Shown piece after piece: positions 44,024-52,643 of a stretch of DNA of 64,000 bases. The position numbers and the translations under genes were made by a program. Position 1 is the first letter of the stretch. Every line of letters begins with the position of its first letter. The notes below the pieces were generated by a model. The model was not told the DNA's origin. It searched no databases and saw only the letters and a program-made list of their open reading frames with translations. The DNA comes from an uncultured Oceanospirillales bacterium (GTDB lineage Bacteria > Pseudomonadota > Gammaproteobacteria > Xanthomonadales > SZUA-36), in assembly GCA_913055655.1 (NCBI GenBank), contig CAJXKA010000001.1, positions 1,550,842 through 1,614,841 on the forward strand, written 5' to 3'.

Positions 44024-46153
44024 TTAGCGGTTTACCGTGATGGTTTCACCGGTTGAGGCCGTGAAATCGACAGACTTCACGTTCTTCGCCAGCCCGCCCA
44101 CGCTGCACTGGTTGCCGGAGCAGCTGCCGCCGCCCACCGACCAGGTGCCTTGCAGGTTGCCGCCATTCGCATCGGTGACCACGGCCATCCAGGTCTTGCC
44201 GTTGTTCACGGCGCTGGCGACCAGGTCCGGGCCGGAGGCCGGCTCGCTGACAGTCACCGTCTGCGAGGTGCTGTCCGTGGCGCCGTCATCGTCGGTAACG
44301 GTGAGCGTCACGGTGTAGCTGCCGTCCGAGCCGTAGCTGTGCGACGGGTTGGCGGCCGAGGAACTGCCGCCGTCGCCGAACGTCCAGGCGCGGCTGGCGA
44401 TGCTGCCATCGCTGTCGCTGCTGGTGTCGGTAAAGTCGCAATCCAGGTCGCTGCAGCTGTAGCTGAAGGACGCTGTCGGGTCTTCGTTGGCCGGTGGGTT
44501 TTCCGCAACGGTCACGGCCTGCGAGGTGCTGTCCGTGGCGCCGTCATCGTCGGTGACGGTGAGCGTCACGGTGTAGCTACCGTCCGAGCCATAGCTGTGC
44601 GACGGGTTGGCGGCTGAAGCGCTACCGCCATCACCGAACGTCCAGGCGTGGCTGGCGATCGTGCCATCGCTGTCGCTGCTGTTGTCAGTGAAGTCGCAGG
44701 CCAGCTCATTGCAGCTGTAGCTGAACGATGCATTCGGGTCCTGGTTGGTGGGGCCGCCACCATAAGTCGCCGCCTCGTCGACCGTAGCCTGGCCGTTCAC
44801 GCGCGGCGTGGAGCGACCGTTTTTCGGGTCGACCACGATTTCGCCGGAGTCGGACAGCACCGCCAGCATGTCGGCCGGGGTCAGCACGCCTTTGCCGGCG
44901 GCTTCCACGGCCAGCGCCGCGGTGCCGGCCGCGAACGGCGTGGACGATGACGTGCCACCGAAACAATCAACGGTGCCGCCACCGGTGGCCGCCGAGGTGG
45001 CGCAAGTGGACGGCGCAGTGATGTCCAGGAAGCTGGCGCTGTTGGAGTAGACGATCACGTCATCGGCAATCACGTCCTGGAAGGCCGCGCGAGTGCCACC
45101 GCCACAAGCCTGGTGCGGTTGCGTGGTGGCACAGGAGTTGCCGTTCACGCACCAGCCCCAGGTTTCGCCGTTGGTCTCGTCAAAGGTCGCGCCAACGCTG
45201 ATGACCGATGAGAAACACGCCGGCCGGCTGATGTTGTCGCACATGCCGTCGTTACCGGAAGCGGCCATCACGGTAATGCCGGCCGCGGCGGCGTTCTCCA
45301 CCGCGTTGCGGTAGATGTTGGACGAACCGTCGCAGCTCGACTCAGAGCTGTAAAGGCCGCCGCCCAGGCTCATCGAGATAATGTCGATACCGTAGGTCGC
45401 CTGGTTGGCCGTGGCCCAGTCGATCGCGCCGACAATATCGCCGTCCAGCGAAGCGGAACCACAGATGCCCGAGCCCTGGATCTTCAGGAACACGAACTCG
45501 GCCCCCGGCGCGACACCCAGGGCGCCGCCGCCATTACCCAGCGCGACGCCGGCAACCGCCGTGCCATGGCTCTGGGCGAGACAGTCAATGGTCGGGTCCG
45601 GGTCGTTGTCGGCGAAGTCGTAGCCGCCCAGGTACTTGCCACTGAACGCGGCGTGACCGAGGTCGATACCATCATCAATAATCGCGATGACCGCGCCACT
45701 GCCGTCATAGCCGCTGACCTGCGCCATGTCGACATCGGTGAGCGGATGGCTTTCGTTGTACATCTTCTTGTGCACGGGCATCGGCTCGATAAACTTCACA
45801 TCGCCGCGCTTCGCCAAAGCGTTCGCCTGGCCGCGGGTCAGCTCGGCCGAGAAGCCGAACAGCGTCTGGTAACGCGCCAGAACGCCCAGTCCGTTGCCGT
45901 TGTTGGTCGTTTTAAATGCGCCGATCACGCGGCCCTGGGCCGCAGCAATCGCCTGTGCGCGTGAAAGCCCAGCCGGAACGCTGGCATCCAGGCTGACAAT
46001 GACGCGCTCTCGATGATTCTTGCTGACGCCATCGAACTTGGCCTGCAGGCCGGGCGCGATTTTGTTGCCGGGATCGGCTGCCGCGGAACCTGCGGCAAGG
46101 ATGAAAAACAGTACGGAAAGAACCGGGAACACCCGGCGATTAAACGGTTTCAT
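44024..46153 (-). CDS. Secreted S8 subtilisin-like protease with two PKD domains
   Basis: 709 residues from ATG 46153 (GGGGGAAG upstream), signal peptide ending AAAD. An inhibitor_I9-like propeptide (about 35-125) precedes the catalytic domain, with triad Asp in VIAIIDDGIDLGH, His in SHGTAVAGVALG and Ser in GGTSSSTPFAAGTA. Several cysteines fit a secreted enzyme. Two PKD domains follow (NEDPTASFSYSCSDLDCDFTDTSSDSDGS... type), nearly identical to each other, each with a Cys pair. A ~75-residue C-terminal domain with CSGNQC ends in TITVNR and may be a secretion or substrate-binding tail. It should degrade extracellular protein. Confidence 0.94.
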   Translation of the reverse strand: MKPFNRRVFPVLSVLFFILAAGSAAADPGNKIAPGLQAKFDGVSKNHRERVIVSLDASVPAGLSRAQAIAAAQGRVIGAFKTTNNGNGLGVLARYQTLFGFSAELTRGQANALAKRGDVKFIEPMPVHKKMYNESHPLTDVDMAQVSGYDGSGAVIAIIDDGIDLGHAAFSGKYLGGYDFADNDPDPTIDCLAQSHGTAVAGVALGNGGGALGVAPGAEFVFLKIQGSGICGSASLDGDIVGAIDWATANQATYGIDIISMSLGGGLYSSESSCDGSSNIYRNAVENAAAAGITVMAASGNDGMCDNISRPACFSSVISVGATFDETNGETWGWCVNGNSCATTQPHQACGGGTRAAFQDVIADDVIVYSNSASFLDITAPSTCATSAATGGGTVDCFGGTSSSTPFAAGTAALAVEAAGKGVLTPADMLAVLSDSGEIVVDPKNGRSTPRVNGQATVDEAATYGGGPTNQDPNASFSYSCNELACDFTDNSSDSDGTIASHAWTFGDGGSASAANPSHSYGSDGSYTVTLTVTDDDGATDSTSQAVTVAENPPANEDPTASFSYSCSDLDCDFTDTSSDSDGSIASRAWTFGDGGSSSAANPSHSYGSDGSYTVTLTVTDDDGATDSTSQTVTVSEPASGPDLVASAVNNGKTWMAVVTDANGGNLQGTWSVGGGSCSGNQCSVGGLAKNVKSVDFTASTGETITVNR
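44250..44735 (-). repeat. Tandem PKD-domain coding repeat
   Basis: Two adjacent units of about 240-250 bp encode near-identical PKD domains (SYGSDGSYTVTLTVTDDDGATDSTSQ in both). The DNA identity is high enough to suggest recent duplication or ongoing homogenisation. Confidence 0.75.
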
Positions 46154-46247
46154 GATTGACTTCCCCCATCGGAGTCTGACTGATCCGGCGCTCACGGTAC
46201 ATCAATTATTCAGGGCGTGACAACAAATTCGCCGGACACCCCCTTGC

Positions 46248-46676
46248 TCAGCCGGCGCCAAATTCCAGGTTCTCGCGAACATACTCAGGCAGTTCATGCT
46301 CCGGTGGCACCGATTTCGGCAGGCCCGCATCGTCCAGCGCCACGAACTTGAATTTCCCCTCCGTGACCTTCTCGCGGGTACCGATGCGCTCACGCCGGAC
46401 CCAGGCCTCGACGTTGATCAGCATGGACGTATTGCCGACCGACTCGACGTAGGTGTAAACACCCAGGATGTCACCGACCTTGACCGGCCGGATAAAACTC
46501 ATGCCGTCAATCGAAACCGTGACCACGCGGGACTGGGCGCGCTGGCCGGCGCAGATGCCGGCCGCATTGTCCATCTGCGACAACACCCAGCCACCGAAAA
46601 TGTCGCCTGAAGGGTTGGTATCGGCGGGCATGGCCACGACCCGCATGGTCAGCCGCCCCTTGGTTTTCTCATCCAT
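46248..46676 (-). CDS. yciA: YciA-like acyl-CoA thioesterase
   Basis: 142 residues of the hot-dog fold. The diagnostic motif MPADTNPSGDIFGGWVLSQMDNAAGI includes the catalytic Asp of YciA, followed by VVTVSIDGMSFIRPVKVGDILGVYTYVESVGNTSMLINVEAWVRR. It cleaves short- and medium-chain acyl-CoA in the cytoplasm. It diverges from katG with a 150-bp shared regulatory region. Confidence 0.92.
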   Translation of the reverse strand: MDEKTKGRLTMRVVAMPADTNPSGDIFGGWVLSQMDNAAGICAGQRAQSRVVTVSIDGMSFIRPVKVGDILGVYTYVESVGNTSMLINVEAWVRRERIGTREKVTEGKFKFVALDDAGLPKSVPPEHELPEYVRENLEFGAG

Positions 46677-46748
46677 GCCGGGATTCTAGCCCAATCGCTC
46701 GCGGCTGCTTCCATAGAAAATATCTACCAATCCAGTCGAAACAATCAA

Positions 46749-46779
46749 TTGGAGTAAATACGGGACCGGCAAATATACT
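46749..46779 (+). promoter_or_regulatory. Putative katG promoter
   Basis: TTGGAG (46749-46754) and TATACT (46774-46779) are 19 bp apart, 47 bp before the katG ATG. The long spacer is typical of promoters needing an activator; an OxyR-like site could lie in the AT-rich DNA upstream but I cannot define one. Confidence 0.45.
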
Positions 46780-46826
46780 GATTCTGCTACAAAACTCCGG
46801 TCTGACGACACAAGCGAGGATCAGAA

Positions 46827-49046
46827 ATGAAAACCATGAACACACTGCACACGGCGCTCTCCGTGGCCCTGGTGTGCGCACTTGGCTCGACCAGCGTGAC
46901 GGCACAGGAGATGACCGTCCGCGACAATGATTACTGGTGGCCCAACCGGCTGCAGCTGGAACCGCTTCGCGATTCCGCCAGCTCCGCCGACCCGAGGGGC
47001 GCCGATTTCAGCTACCCCGAGGCGTTCGCCGAACTGGACCTGGACGCACTCGAGGCCGACATGAAGGCCCTGATGACCGATTCACAGGACTGGTGGCCGG
47101 CTGACTTCGGCCACTACGGCCCGTTCTTTATCCGGCTGTCCTGGCATGCTGCCGGCACCTACCGCCTGATTGACGGGCGCGGTGGTTCCGATGGCGGCAT
47201 GCAGCGTTTCGCGCCGCTGAACGCCTGGCCCGACAATGCGAGCCTGGACAAGGCGCGCCGCCTGTTGCAACCCATCAAGCTGAAATACGGCGATGCCGTG
47301 TCCTGGTCCGACCTGATCGTGCTGGCCGGCACCATCGGCATGGAAGACATGGGCTTCCCGATTGTCGGTTTCGCCTTCGGTCGCGCCGACGAGTGGGAGC
47401 CGGAAGAAGTGAACTGGGGTTCCGAGGGCGAGTGGCTGACGTCACAGCGCCGCAACGAGGACGGCACCCTGGAGCGCCCCTTCGGCGCCACCGAGATGGG
47501 CCTGATCTACGTGAACCCCGAAGGCCCGCACAAGAACCCCGATCCACAACTGGCGGCTGACGCCATCCGTGAAGCCTTTGGTCGCATGGCCATGAACGAC
47601 GAGGAAACCGCGGCGCTGATCGCCGGCGGTCATACCTTCGGCAAGGCCCACGGTGCCCACAAACCCTCCGAATGCGTCGGCCCCGACCCGGAAGCCGCGC
47701 CGCTGGAAAACCAGGGCATGGGCTGGGCCAACAAGTGTGGCACCGGCTCAGGTGCGGACACGGTCACCTCCGGCCTGGAAGGCGCCTGGACGGTGAGCCC
47801 CGCGCAATGGACGCACAACTACCTGCAGAACCTGTACGGTTTCGAGTACGAGCTGACCCGCAGCCCGGCCGGCGCGCAACAGTGGAAGCCGGTCGACGGC
47901 GGTGGTGAAGGCCTGGTGCCGGACGCGCACGACCCCAACAAGCGTCATGCACCGATGATGTTCACCACCGACCTGGCGCTGAAGGTCGATCCCAGCTACC
48001 GCGAGATCACCCAGCGCTGGCTGGAGAATCCCGAAGAGTTCGAGGACGCCTTCGCCCGCGCGTGGTTCAAGCTGACCCACCGCGACATGGGCCCGACCTC
48101 GCGCTACCTGGGTGACTGGGTGCCGGGCGAGACCTACATCTGGCAGGACCCGGTACCGGAAGCCGACTACGAGCCGATCGACGCGGATGACGTGGCCGTG
48201 CTGAAGGCAGCCATCCTGGATTCCGACCTGACCATTCCGCAACTGGTCCGTACCGCCTGGGGCTCCGCCGCCTCTTACCGCCAGACCGACATGCGTGGCG
48301 GCGCCAACGGCGCGCGCATTCGCCTGGCGCCACAGAAGGACTGGGCCGTGAACCAGCCGTCTGAACTGGCCGAGGTGCTCGAGACGCTGGAAGGCATCCA
48401 GGCAGACTTCAACGATGACGCGGGCGACACCCAGGTGTCACTGGCCGACCTGATCGTGCTGGGCGGCGCCGCCGCCATCGAGAAGGCCGCCGCCGATGCC
48501 GGCCACGACATCAACGTGCCCTTCGTGGCCGGTCGTACCGACGCCACGGCAGAACAGACCGATGCCGACTCGTTCACCTGGCTGGAACCGAAAGCCGACG
48601 GCTTCCGCAACTACCTGTCAGCGGATTTCCCGCGCAGCCCGGCCGATGGCCTGGTGGAACGGGCCGCGCTGCTGGGCCTGACCGTGCCGGAAATGACCGC
48701 GCTGGTGGGTGGCATGCGGGTACTCGGTGCCAACCACGGCGATACCGCGCACGGCGTCTTCACCGACAGCCCGCAGACCCTGACCAATGACTTCTTCGTC
48801 AACCTGGTCGACATGTCGACGGTGTGGAGCAAGTCCGCCACCGACGGCCTGTACGAGGGTAAGGACCGAGAGTCCGGCGAGGTGAAGTGGACCGCAACGC
48901 CGGTGGACCTGGTGTTTGGTTCCAACTCCGAGCTGCGCGCCGTCGCCGAGTTCTACGCCCAGGACGATTCGAAAGACCGTTTCGTCGACGACTTTGTCGC
49001 CGCGTGGACCAAGGTCATGACCGCGGACCGCTTCGACACCAAGTAA
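46827..49046 (+). CDS. katG: Catalase-peroxidase with Sec signal peptide
   Basis: 739 residues, GAGGA before the ATG. Residues 1-27 form a signal peptide ([21 protein letters not shown]), so this is the exported type of KatG (as in KatP or Legionella KatA) and not the cytoplasmic one. Active-site residues are intact: Arg103, Trp106 and His107 on the distal side ([11 protein letters not shown]), Tyr228 and Met254 to complete the Met-Tyr-Trp adduct required for catalase activity, and the proximal His269 in [11 protein letters not shown]. The second, haem-free half is complete. It detoxifies hydrogen peroxide in the periplasm. Followed by a strong terminator. Confidence 0.95.
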   Translation: MKTMNTLHTALSVALVCALGSTSVTAQEMTVRDNDYWWPNRLQLEPLRDSASSADPRGADFSYPEAFAELDLDALEADMKALMTDSQDWWPADFGHYGPFFIRLSWHAAGTYRLIDGRGGSDGGMQRFAPLNAWPDNASLDKARRLLQPIKLKYGDAVSWSDLIVLAGTIGMEDMGFPIVGFAFGRADEWEPEEVNWGSEGEWLTSQRRNEDGTLERPFGATEMGLIYVNPEGPHKNPDPQLAADAIREAFGRMAMNDEETAALIAGGHTFGKAHGAHKPSECVGPDPEAAPLENQGMGWANKCGTGSGADTVTSGLEGAWTVSPAQWTHNYLQNLYGFEYELTRSPAGAQQWKPVDGGGEGLVPDAHDPNKRHAPMMFTTDLALKVDPSYREITQRWLENPEEFEDAFARAWFKLTHRDMGPTSRYLGDWVPGETYIWQDPVPEADYEPIDADDVAVLKAAILDSDLTIPQLVRTAWGSAASYRQTDMRGGANGARIRLAPQKDWAVNQPSELAEVLETLEGIQADFNDDAGDTQVSLADLIVLGGAAAIEKAAADAGHDINVPFVAGRTDATAEQTDADSFTWLEPKADGFRNYLSADFPRSPADGLVERAALLGLTVPEMTALVGGMRVLGANHGDTAHGVFTDSPQTLTNDFFVNLVDMSTVWSKSATDGLYEGKDRESGEVKWTATPVDLVFGSNSELRAVAEFYAQDDSKDRFVDDFVAAWTKVMTADRFDTK

Positions 49047-49072
49047 GCATCACGGTCAGTAAGGCATGAGAG

Positions 49073-49104
49073 CCGGCGGCGTGCTTCACGCCGCCGGTTT
49101 TTTT
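49073..49104 (+). terminator. Rho-independent terminator of katG
   Basis: Stem CCGGCGGCGTG/CACGCCGCCGG with CTT loop and seven T's, about 27 bases after the katG stop. Confidence 0.93.
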
Positions 49105-49113
49105 ATTGGGGCA

Positions 49114-49536
49114 CTAGTCCTGGACCTTCACCGTGGACTGGAAGTGGGTCATCACCCACTGCTCATCCTGCTTGCGCCAGATTTTCGTTACGATTTCATG
49201 GACCGTTCGGCCCTTTTTGTCCACCCAGGTGAAATCCCGAACCGTGTAGCCCGCAGTGTCACTGATCGCGAAGGCACTCGTTTCATCTTCGGTAGGCGTC
49301 TGTCCAAACGGGCGCGGAATGTTTTCGCAGAAATTCCGCACCATCTCGCGATTCATCCGTCGGCCGTTGGCGTAGAACGTCAGGTCCTCGCCCATATGCG
49401 CCATCAGCGTGTCGCAGTCGCCATCCTTGAACGCCTTCGTTTCTGCCTCGGCCGCGGCCATCAGGACTTCTTCGACACTCGCTATTGCGAGCGTACTGAT
49501 TGGCAACAGCAGTAATGAAACGACCAGGCTTTTCAT
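49114..49536 (-). CDS. Exported NTF2-like (SnoaL/DUF4440-type) protein
   Basis: 140 residues with signal peptide (SLVVSLLLLPISTLAIA). The mature part has the NTF2-like pattern: helix VLMAAAEAETKAFKDGDCDTLMAHMGEDLTFYANGRRMNREMVRNFCENI, then strands with FTWVDKKGRTVHEIVTKIWRKQDEQWVMTHFQSTV. Members are small-molecule binding or enzymatic cones; the ligand is unknown. Two cysteines could form a disulphide in the periplasm. Confidence 0.82.
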   Translation of the reverse strand: MKSLVVSLLLLPISTLAIASVEEVLMAAAEAETKAFKDGDCDTLMAHMGEDLTFYANGRRMNREMVRNFCENIPRPFGQTPTEDETSAFAISDTAGYTVRDFTWVDKKGRTVHEIVTKIWRKQDEQWVMTHFQSTVKVQD

Positions 49537-49654
49537 GACGGTTTCCCTTCAGTTACAGGTAACACAAGCATACCGCGAAAATGTCGACCGCTGATTTCCG
49601 TGACGGGCCGACCAGCGTTATGATCCCTTTTTTGCTCGCGCCCGGTCCCGCTGA

Positions 49655-50440
49655 ATGAAAACCCTGCTGTCGATGATGTTGTTCCTTTGTGGGGCGTTCG
49701 CGCCAGGTTTCGCCACCAGCGATACCGGCGGCGCACCGCTCTACCCCGAGACACACGGATACGACGACATTCACAAGGCCATCGCGCAGTCACGCCAGGA
49801 TGCAATCGACCAGGGCAAACTGCTGATGGTGATCATGGGCGCCGACTGGTGCCACGACAGCCGCGCGTTTATCACCCATCTCCAGGATCCAGCTTTCGAA
49901 ACTCTGATCGACGAGCGCTACGTCGTGAAGCGCGTCAATGTCGGTTACTACGACTTTATCCGTGAGGTCATCGCACCCTGGAATATCCCGGTGATTTACG
50001 GCACCCCCACCGTCCTGGTGGTGGAGCCGGTGACCGACACCCTGCTCAATCGTGACACCCTGCCGACCTGGCGTAACGCCGCTTCAATGTCGGCCGATGA
50101 CGCGGTGAATTACTTTGCGGAATACGACCCGGGGCCACCGGCGGCGGCCCAGGCGCCATCACCTGCGCTGGCCGAAGCGCTCGCGCAAATCGACGCCTTC
50201 GAGCGCGAGCAGGCCGAACGCATCTACACGGCCTATGCGGAGATCGGCGCCATGCTGCGGGAAATGGGTGACGAATCGCCCAGCCCGGAGTTTCGGGTGA
50301 AGTGGGACCAACTGGCCACCATGCGCCGGGATATCACGGTTGACCTCGGCCGGATGCGAACCGAGGCCCAGGCCCGCGTCGCGGCGGGCGAGACCGACAT
50401 ACCGTTCGATTTTCCGGACTACTCCCTGTTTATCGACTGA
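49655..50440 (+). CDS. Exported thioredoxin-fold protein with CxxS motif
   Basis: 261 residues with signal peptide (LLSMMLFLCGAFAPGFA). A thioredoxin-like domain follows (about 40-150): KLLMVIMGADWCHDSRAFITHL carries CHDS in place of CxxC, and GTPTVLVV supplies the cis-Pro strand. The single Cys suggests mixed-disulphide trapping, isomerase or peroxidase-like chemistry and not a full redox cycle. The C-terminal ~100 residues are helical and charged (ALAQIDAFEREQAERIYTAYAEIGAMLREMG), probably coiled coil. It has no recognisable partner nearby. Confidence 0.78.
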   Translation: MKTLLSMMLFLCGAFAPGFATSDTGGAPLYPETHGYDDIHKAIAQSRQDAIDQGKLLMVIMGADWCHDSRAFITHLQDPAFETLIDERYVVKRVNVGYYDFIREVIAPWNIPVIYGTPTVLVVEPVTDTLLNRDTLPTWRNAASMSADDAVNYFAEYDPGPPAAAQAPSPALAEALAQIDAFEREQAERIYTAYAEIGAMLREMGDESPSPEFRVKWDQLATMRRDITVDLGRMRTEAQARVAAGETDIPFDFPDYSLFID

Positions 50441-50570
50441 ACTACTCGAAGCGCAAAACACCTACGCAAATTTCCGAAATCAGCCATTTCGGGGAACGTC
50501 CTTTGGGCCCAGAATCGTAAAGGCAAACCTCACGACCACCACGAATCTTGACGCTTCGCCATGCCCATGC

Positions 50571-50591
50571 GTGTCACATATAATGTTACAC
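50571..50591. promoter_or_regulatory. Palindromic operator over the higBA -10 box
   Basis: Arms GTGTcACAT (50571-50579) and ATGTtACAC (50583-50591) around ATA match at 8 of 9 pairs. The perfect -10 TATAAT (50579-50584) lies inside it, 15 bases before the toxin start. This is where an autorepressing HigA would be expected to bind. Confidence 0.6.
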
Positions 50592-50598
50592 TTGTCCC

Positions 50599-50874
50599 TT
50601 GATACAGTCGTTCCGCCACAAAGGACTCAAGGCACTTTTCTTAACAGGCGCGAGTGGAAAGTTGCGCGCAGATTTGGAAAAACGCCTGATCCGGATCCTT
50701 GACGTACTGGAAAACGCGGCGGATCCGGGTGATATGAACCTGCCAGGGTTCCGGTTTCATCAACTGAAGGGCAAACCGACTCGTTATTCTGTACGTGTAA
50801 ATCGGAACTGGCGGATAACATTCAGTTGGTCTGATGGACAAGCTGACGATGTGGATCTTGAGGACTACCATTAA
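50599..50874 (+). CDS. higB: HigB-type RelE-family toxin (mRNA interferase)
   Basis: 91 residues starting with TTG at 50599 (M-I-Q-S-F-R-H-K-G-L), which matches the canonical MI(K/Q)SFRHKGL start of HigB; no ATG is available. The remaining motifs are family-typical: RLIRILDVLENAADPGDMNLPGFRFHQLKGKPTRYSVRVNRNWRITFSW...ADDVDLEDYH, with basic residues and the C-terminal His/Tyr used in ribosome-dependent mRNA cleavage. The toxin comes first and overlaps the antitoxin start by one base (TAATG), the usual HigBA order. Confidence 0.95.
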   Translation: MIQSFRHKGLKALFLTGASGKLRADLEKRLIRILDVLENAADPGDMNLPGFRFHQLKGKPTRYSVRVNRNWRITFSWSDGQADDVDLEDYH

Positions 50875-51173
50875 TGAACGACCTTCCAAACAGGCGACCG
50901 ACGCATCCGGGTGCGTTATTGCGGGAAGACATCCTACCCGCGCTGGGCTTGAGCGTTACCGAAATGGCCCGGCGCCTTCGTATGTCACGCCAAAGCCTCC
51001 ATCGCATACTGGCCGAAAGCCAGCCGATGACGCCCGTCACGGCACTGAAACTCGCGCGATTGCTGAATACATCACCAGACCTTTGGCTGAACATGCAGCG
51101 CGCGGTGGATCTTTGGGAGGCCGGCCGCCAACTGGGTGCTGAGTTGAGCACTATTGAGCCCATTGCCGCCTGA
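50874..51173 (+). CDS. higA: HigA-type antitoxin, XRE-family HTH
   Basis: 99 residues. N-terminal RRPTHPGALLREDILPALGLSVTEMARRLRMSRQSLHRILAESQPMTPVTALKLARLLNTSPDLWLNMQRAVDLW is the standard HigA/VapI-like XRE domain. It neutralises HigB and represses the operon, probably through the palindrome at 50571-50591. It ends with a short Leu/Glu-rich tail. Confidence 0.95.
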   Translation: MNDLPNRRPTHPGALLREDILPALGLSVTEMARRLRMSRQSLHRILAESQPMTPVTALKLARLLNTSPDLWLNMQRAVDLWEAGRQLGAELSTIEPIAA

Positions 51174-51276
51174 TACTTCTGCGACGAACGCACATTCATG
51201 GGCCATGTATCGATCCCGCCCGTTGCAGACGGTTCGATAAACTGGGCGCGAATCTCACCGCATGCAGGTAGCGCCC

Positions 51277-51795
51277 ATGAAGAACCCGATCGCAATCCTG
51301 GCCGGCTTTGCGCTGGCGATCACCGCCATTACTGCCCACGCGCAGGATGCCCCGGCACCCCACCCCTGCGAGTCAGAACCCGGCTACCAGGCGTTCGATT
51401 TCTGGGTGGGCGAGTGGGATGTCTACGCCGGGGACCAAAAAGTCGGCGAAAACATCATCAGCCGTGAAGAAGGCGGCTGCCTGCTGCTGGAAAAGTGGAC
51501 CAATGCCAGCGGCGGCACTGGCCAGAGCTACAACTATTTCAACCCGGCGACTGAAAAGTGGCGCCAGGTGTGGGTCAGCCAGGCCTTTATCATCGACTAC
51601 GAAGGCGGACTCGATGACAACGGCGCCATGGCCCTGGAGGGCCACGCGGTCTATCACGCCAGCGGCGAACGACACCCGTTCAGGGGTCTGTGGACGCCGA
51701 AGGCGGACGGTTCCGTCGAGCAGTTGCTGGAGCAGTACGACGCGGCATCAGAAAGCTGGCAGCCCTTGTTCAAGGGCATTTACCGCCGCCAGTAA
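51277..51795 (+). CDS. Exported DUF1579-like protein, unknown function
   Basis: 172 residues from ATG 51277 (MKNPIAILAGFALAITAITAHA, signal peptide). The mature domain has the pattern FDFWVGEWDVYAGDQKVGENIISREEGGCLLLEKWTNASGGTGQSYNYFNPATEKWRQVWVS, seen in small beta-barrel proteins of the DUF1579 type, thought to bind lipophilic ligands. No catalytic residues are evident. It ends before a GC hairpin. Confidence 0.75.
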   Translation: MKNPIAILAGFALAITAITAHAQDAPAPHPCESEPGYQAFDFWVGEWDVYAGDQKVGENIISREEGGCLLLEKWTNASGGTGQSYNYFNPATEKWRQVWVSQAFIIDYEGGLDDNGAMALEGHAVYHASGERHPFRGLWTPKADGSVEQLLEQYDAASESWQPLFKGIYRRQ

Positions 51796-51813
51796 TTCAA
51801 CCGGGCCGTAAAA

Positions 51814-51844
51814 CCGGCCCCGGGCCTTGATGACCCGGGGCCGG
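51814..51844. terminator. GC hairpin between convergent genes
   Basis: A perfect 11-bp stem (51814-51824 / 51834-51844) with a 9-nt loop and no T-run; probably a weak bidirectional terminator. Confidence 0.55.
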
Positions 51845-51879
51845 ACTCCCCCCACTTGCACGAACCCCGATCACGGGGA

Positions 51880-52401
51880 TCAGATCTGCAGTTCGCCGTC
51901 CTCGACCGGGATGCGGTAACCCGGATCACGTTCCATGCGAACCTGCTGGCGCTCGCCGTCCCACTCGTAGGTCACCAGGTAACCGTCCTGCTGGCGGCGC
52001 GTGTCGTAGATGGTTTCACAGACCTGGTTCGCCACCTGCTCGGTGTTGTTCTCCTGGATTTTCTCGTGGGCCTTGTTACCGGCATAACCACCGGCAATCG
52101 CGCCCGCCGCGGTGGCGATATCCTGGCCACTGCCGTCGCCCACCTGGTTACCCAGCACGCCACCGATGATGGCGCCGGCGATGGTGCCGGTCACCTGGTG
52201 CTCGTCCTTCACGGGCTTCTGCCGGGTCTGCAGTTCATCACGGCAGGCCTCGCGCGGCACTTCATGGGTCACGAAGTGTGGCTCCACGTCGATCACGTCG
52301 GCGTATTCCGGTTCACCCGCGAGCTGCATGCCCGCGAACGCACCCACGGCGGTCACGGCCACCGCGCCAATGATGACTCCGGTCAGGGTTTGCGTTTTCA
52401 T
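51880..52401 (-). CDS. Glycine-zipper 2TM-domain envelope protein
   Basis: 173 residues from ATG 52401 (AGGAGA upstream). An N-terminal hydrophobic segment (TLTGVIIGAVAVTAVGAFAGMQLAG) is followed by a linker and the Rick_17kDa/SlyB-like glycine zipper HQVTGTIAGAIIGGVLGNQVGDGSGQDIATAAGAIAGGYAGNKAHEKIQ, then a small C-terminal domain (VCETIYDTRRQQDGYLVTYEWDGERQQVRMERDPGYRIPV). Such proteins sit in the envelope and often respond to envelope stress. No lipobox is seen. It diverges from the sigma operon across 242 bp. Confidence 0.87.
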   Translation of the reverse strand: MKTQTLTGVIIGAVAVTAVGAFAGMQLAGEPEYADVIDVEPHFVTHEVPREACRDELQTRQKPVKDEHQVTGTIAGAIIGGVLGNQVGDGSGQDIATAAGAIAGGYAGNKAHEKIQENNTEQVANQVCETIYDTRRQQDGYLVTYEWDGERQQVRMERDPGYRIPVEDGELQI

Positions 52402-52493
52402 GACTTGTCTCCTGTGCGTTGACATTAACGGCGATCATTCTCGAGATCGTCGGGATAATCATTTCAAAACCCGTGCCATAGTGGTTTTAATCT

Positions 52494-52544
52494 TATAATT
52501 CATGTATTTAAATAAACGCCAGGCAGCCATGCCTGGTACTTTTT
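52494..52544 (+). other. TATAAT box followed by a terminator-like hairpin
   Basis: TATAAT (52494-52499) in an AT-rich stretch is followed 19 bp later by CCAGGCA/TGCCTGG (stem 52519-52536) and TTTTT (52540-52544). If both work, the transcript would be about 40 nt. It may be an attenuator, a decoy or a terminator for antisense transcription. No -35 is evident. Confidence 0.35.
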
Positions 52545-52643
52545 ACCCGCGCGGGCAACTCTTACACCGCTAAATGAACGGGCAAAGCGAATCTTTCATG
52601 TGCAGGTTGCTAACCTAGACGCGGGTTCACGCATCCAAATCGC

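Noticed and set aside
50548-50553. TTGACG as the -35 for higBA
   Set aside because: The spacer to TATAAT would be 25 bp, too long for a sigma-70 promoter.
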